Source: Cristatella mucedo
Lineage: Eukaryota; Bryozoa; Phylactolaemata; Cristatellidae
Length of the DNA stretch: 60,000 bases
Direction of reading: 5' to 3'
Assembly: GCA_009760855.2 (NCBI GenBank)
Contig: WPIO01000015.1
Coordinates: 4,951,501 to 5,011,500, forward strand
The stretch's first letter is position 1. Each line of letters begins with the position of its first letter. Made by a program: the position numbers and the translations under genes. The notes under the pieces were generated by a model. The model searched no databases. It saw only the letters and a list, made by a program, of their open reading frames with translations, and was not told the origin of the DNA. Below, in pieces: positions 59,082-60,000 of the stretch.

Positions 59082-60000
59082 CGGTGGCGGCGGCTCCTCG
59101 GGGGAGGCGGAGGCAGCATCCGCCGCTGCCGCCTCCACCTCAGCCGTCATCGTCGAGACGCTGGCATTTACAGTCACCGACGGTCTGCATCCACCGCAAA
59201 GCGGCACGCTCAGCGTGCGCGTGGAGCCGCCGTACGTGCGCCTCGCCGATGTCATCGAGCTTTGCATGCCGCAGGGCAGCTGGACGAGCGCTCTCGCCGG
59301 CGCCCTGCTCAACATGTCGACGAACGGCTTGCGCGAGGCGGTGCGCTACGACGTGACGGTCACGCCCAGCTTCGGCATCGTCGCCGTGGACGGCCGCCGG
59401 GCGGACGCGTTCTCACAGAGTGACGTCGACGCGGGCCTGGTGACGTACGTGCAGACCGACGCGTCGGCCGACGGCGACAGCTTCAGCGTGACGGCGGCGG
59501 CGGCCTCATCACGGCCGCCGCAGCAGCAGCAGCTCACGCCGCTCGCCAGCACGACCGTTCGCGTGCTCGTCGTGCCGGCGCTCGTGACTACGCGGCGCCT
59601 CGAGGTGGCGCTCGCCGGCTGGACGCAGGTGCGAATCGCCCACCTCGACGCCGCGGCGCTGCGAAACGCCACCCGCGGTAGTGGCGGTGGCGGCGAGCCT
59701 GCCTATCGCGTGCTGGTCCGGCCGCTGCACGGCACCCTGCTCGTGGCGAGCGCTAGCGACCGCGGCGGCGGCGGTCGACCGAAGGAGAGCGACCACTTCA
59801 CACACGCCGACGTGGAGGAAGGCCGCGTCTTTTTCGCACCCCAGTCTCGAGACGAGGACGACGCGGCGTCCGCCGCGGCCGTGACCGCCGCCGATTGGTC
59901 GACAGACCAGGCGACGCTCATCGTGTCGGCGAGGGGCGTGCAGCCAGCTCGCGTCGTGCTGCACATCTCGGCCGCCGCTGTCGGACGGCCGCGATCGTCT
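57872..60000 (+). CDS. CSPG4: CSPG4-like exon 5: CSPG repeats (runs off the window)
   Basis: Codes residues 1561-2270 in one open frame to the window edge. The acceptor is TTCGCCCATGCAG, with GT completing the split codon. NGFGQIAFTVSEEN closes the repeat begun in exon 4. Then come FSHRDVDERRLRYEQ, FTSADVSGGRIAYRHD, FSQLAIDQYQVAYRHG, FSQSDVDAGLVTYVQ and FTHADVEEGRVFFAP, each one repeat. A perfect run of 33 Gly codons (58996-59094) interrupts the twelfth repeat. The region is far more GC-rich than exon 3, with third positions mostly G or C. An alternative short intron around CTAG/GTGAC at 58737-58741 was considered and is not needed. Confidence 0.93.
58996..59094 (+). repeat. Coding (GGC/GGT)n tract, 33 glycines
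   Basis: In-frame polyglycine between YRH and SSGEAEAASAAAAS in the twelfth CSPG repeat; two GGT units lie near its 3' end. Confidence 0.95.

Overview
This window is nuclear DNA from an invertebrate animal. The evidence is spliced genes with canonical GT/AG introns, two families known mainly from animals (CSPG4/NG2 and Bcl-2), L2/CR1-like LINEs with ATT-rich tails, tRNA-derived SINEs, and many long microsatellites (GA, TA, CT, GGC). I cannot name the phylum from the sequence. Nothing bacterial, organellar or viral was seen.

Two genes can be supported. On the minus strand, about 2.4-9.3 kb, is a Bcl-2-family apoptosis regulator. One main exon (8929-9342) carries BH3-, BH1- and BH2-like segments and ends exactly at the conserved Asn-Gly-Gly-Trp codons with a GTAAGC donor. 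Two separate terminal exons, 7248-7382 and 2376-2504, each start with Asp-Gly-Leu after an AG acceptor, stay in frame, encode a hydrophobic tail anchor and have their own stop. The simplest reading is one gene with alternative C-terminal membrane anchors.

On the plus strand, from 20230 to beyond the right edge, is a CSPG4/NG2-like transmembrane proteoglycan (Drosophila relative: kon-tiki/perdido). Five exons were placed: signal peptide (20230-20332), first laminin G half (38560-38802), a giant exon of 1379 residues (46813-50949) with the rest of laminin G 1, laminin G 2 and eight CSPG repeats, a 66-residue exon (52704-52901), and a last exon (57872 to at least 60000). All four introns are phase 1. 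The exons join into 2270 open codons; the remaining repeat(s), transmembrane helix and cytoplasmic tail lie outside the window.

The rest is intronic or intergenic and rich in repeats. LINE-A and LINE-B are two L2/CR1-like families, present as 5'-truncated, mutated copies. SINE S1 is tRNA-derived. SINE S2 has a tRNA-like head and a 3' end resembling that of LINE-A, as expected for a SINE/LINE mobilisation pair. The shared 3' stem-loop also occurs alone at many sites. Several near-perfect foldbacks with 2-8 base loops, including a tandem pair at 19.2-19.35 kb about 0.9 kb upstream of the CSPG4-like start, are the most unusual unexplained structures. GC-rich stretches at 2.0-2.9, 11.0-13.6 and 19.8-21.9 kb probably include promoters or CpG islands; most of their open frames are compositional shadows.
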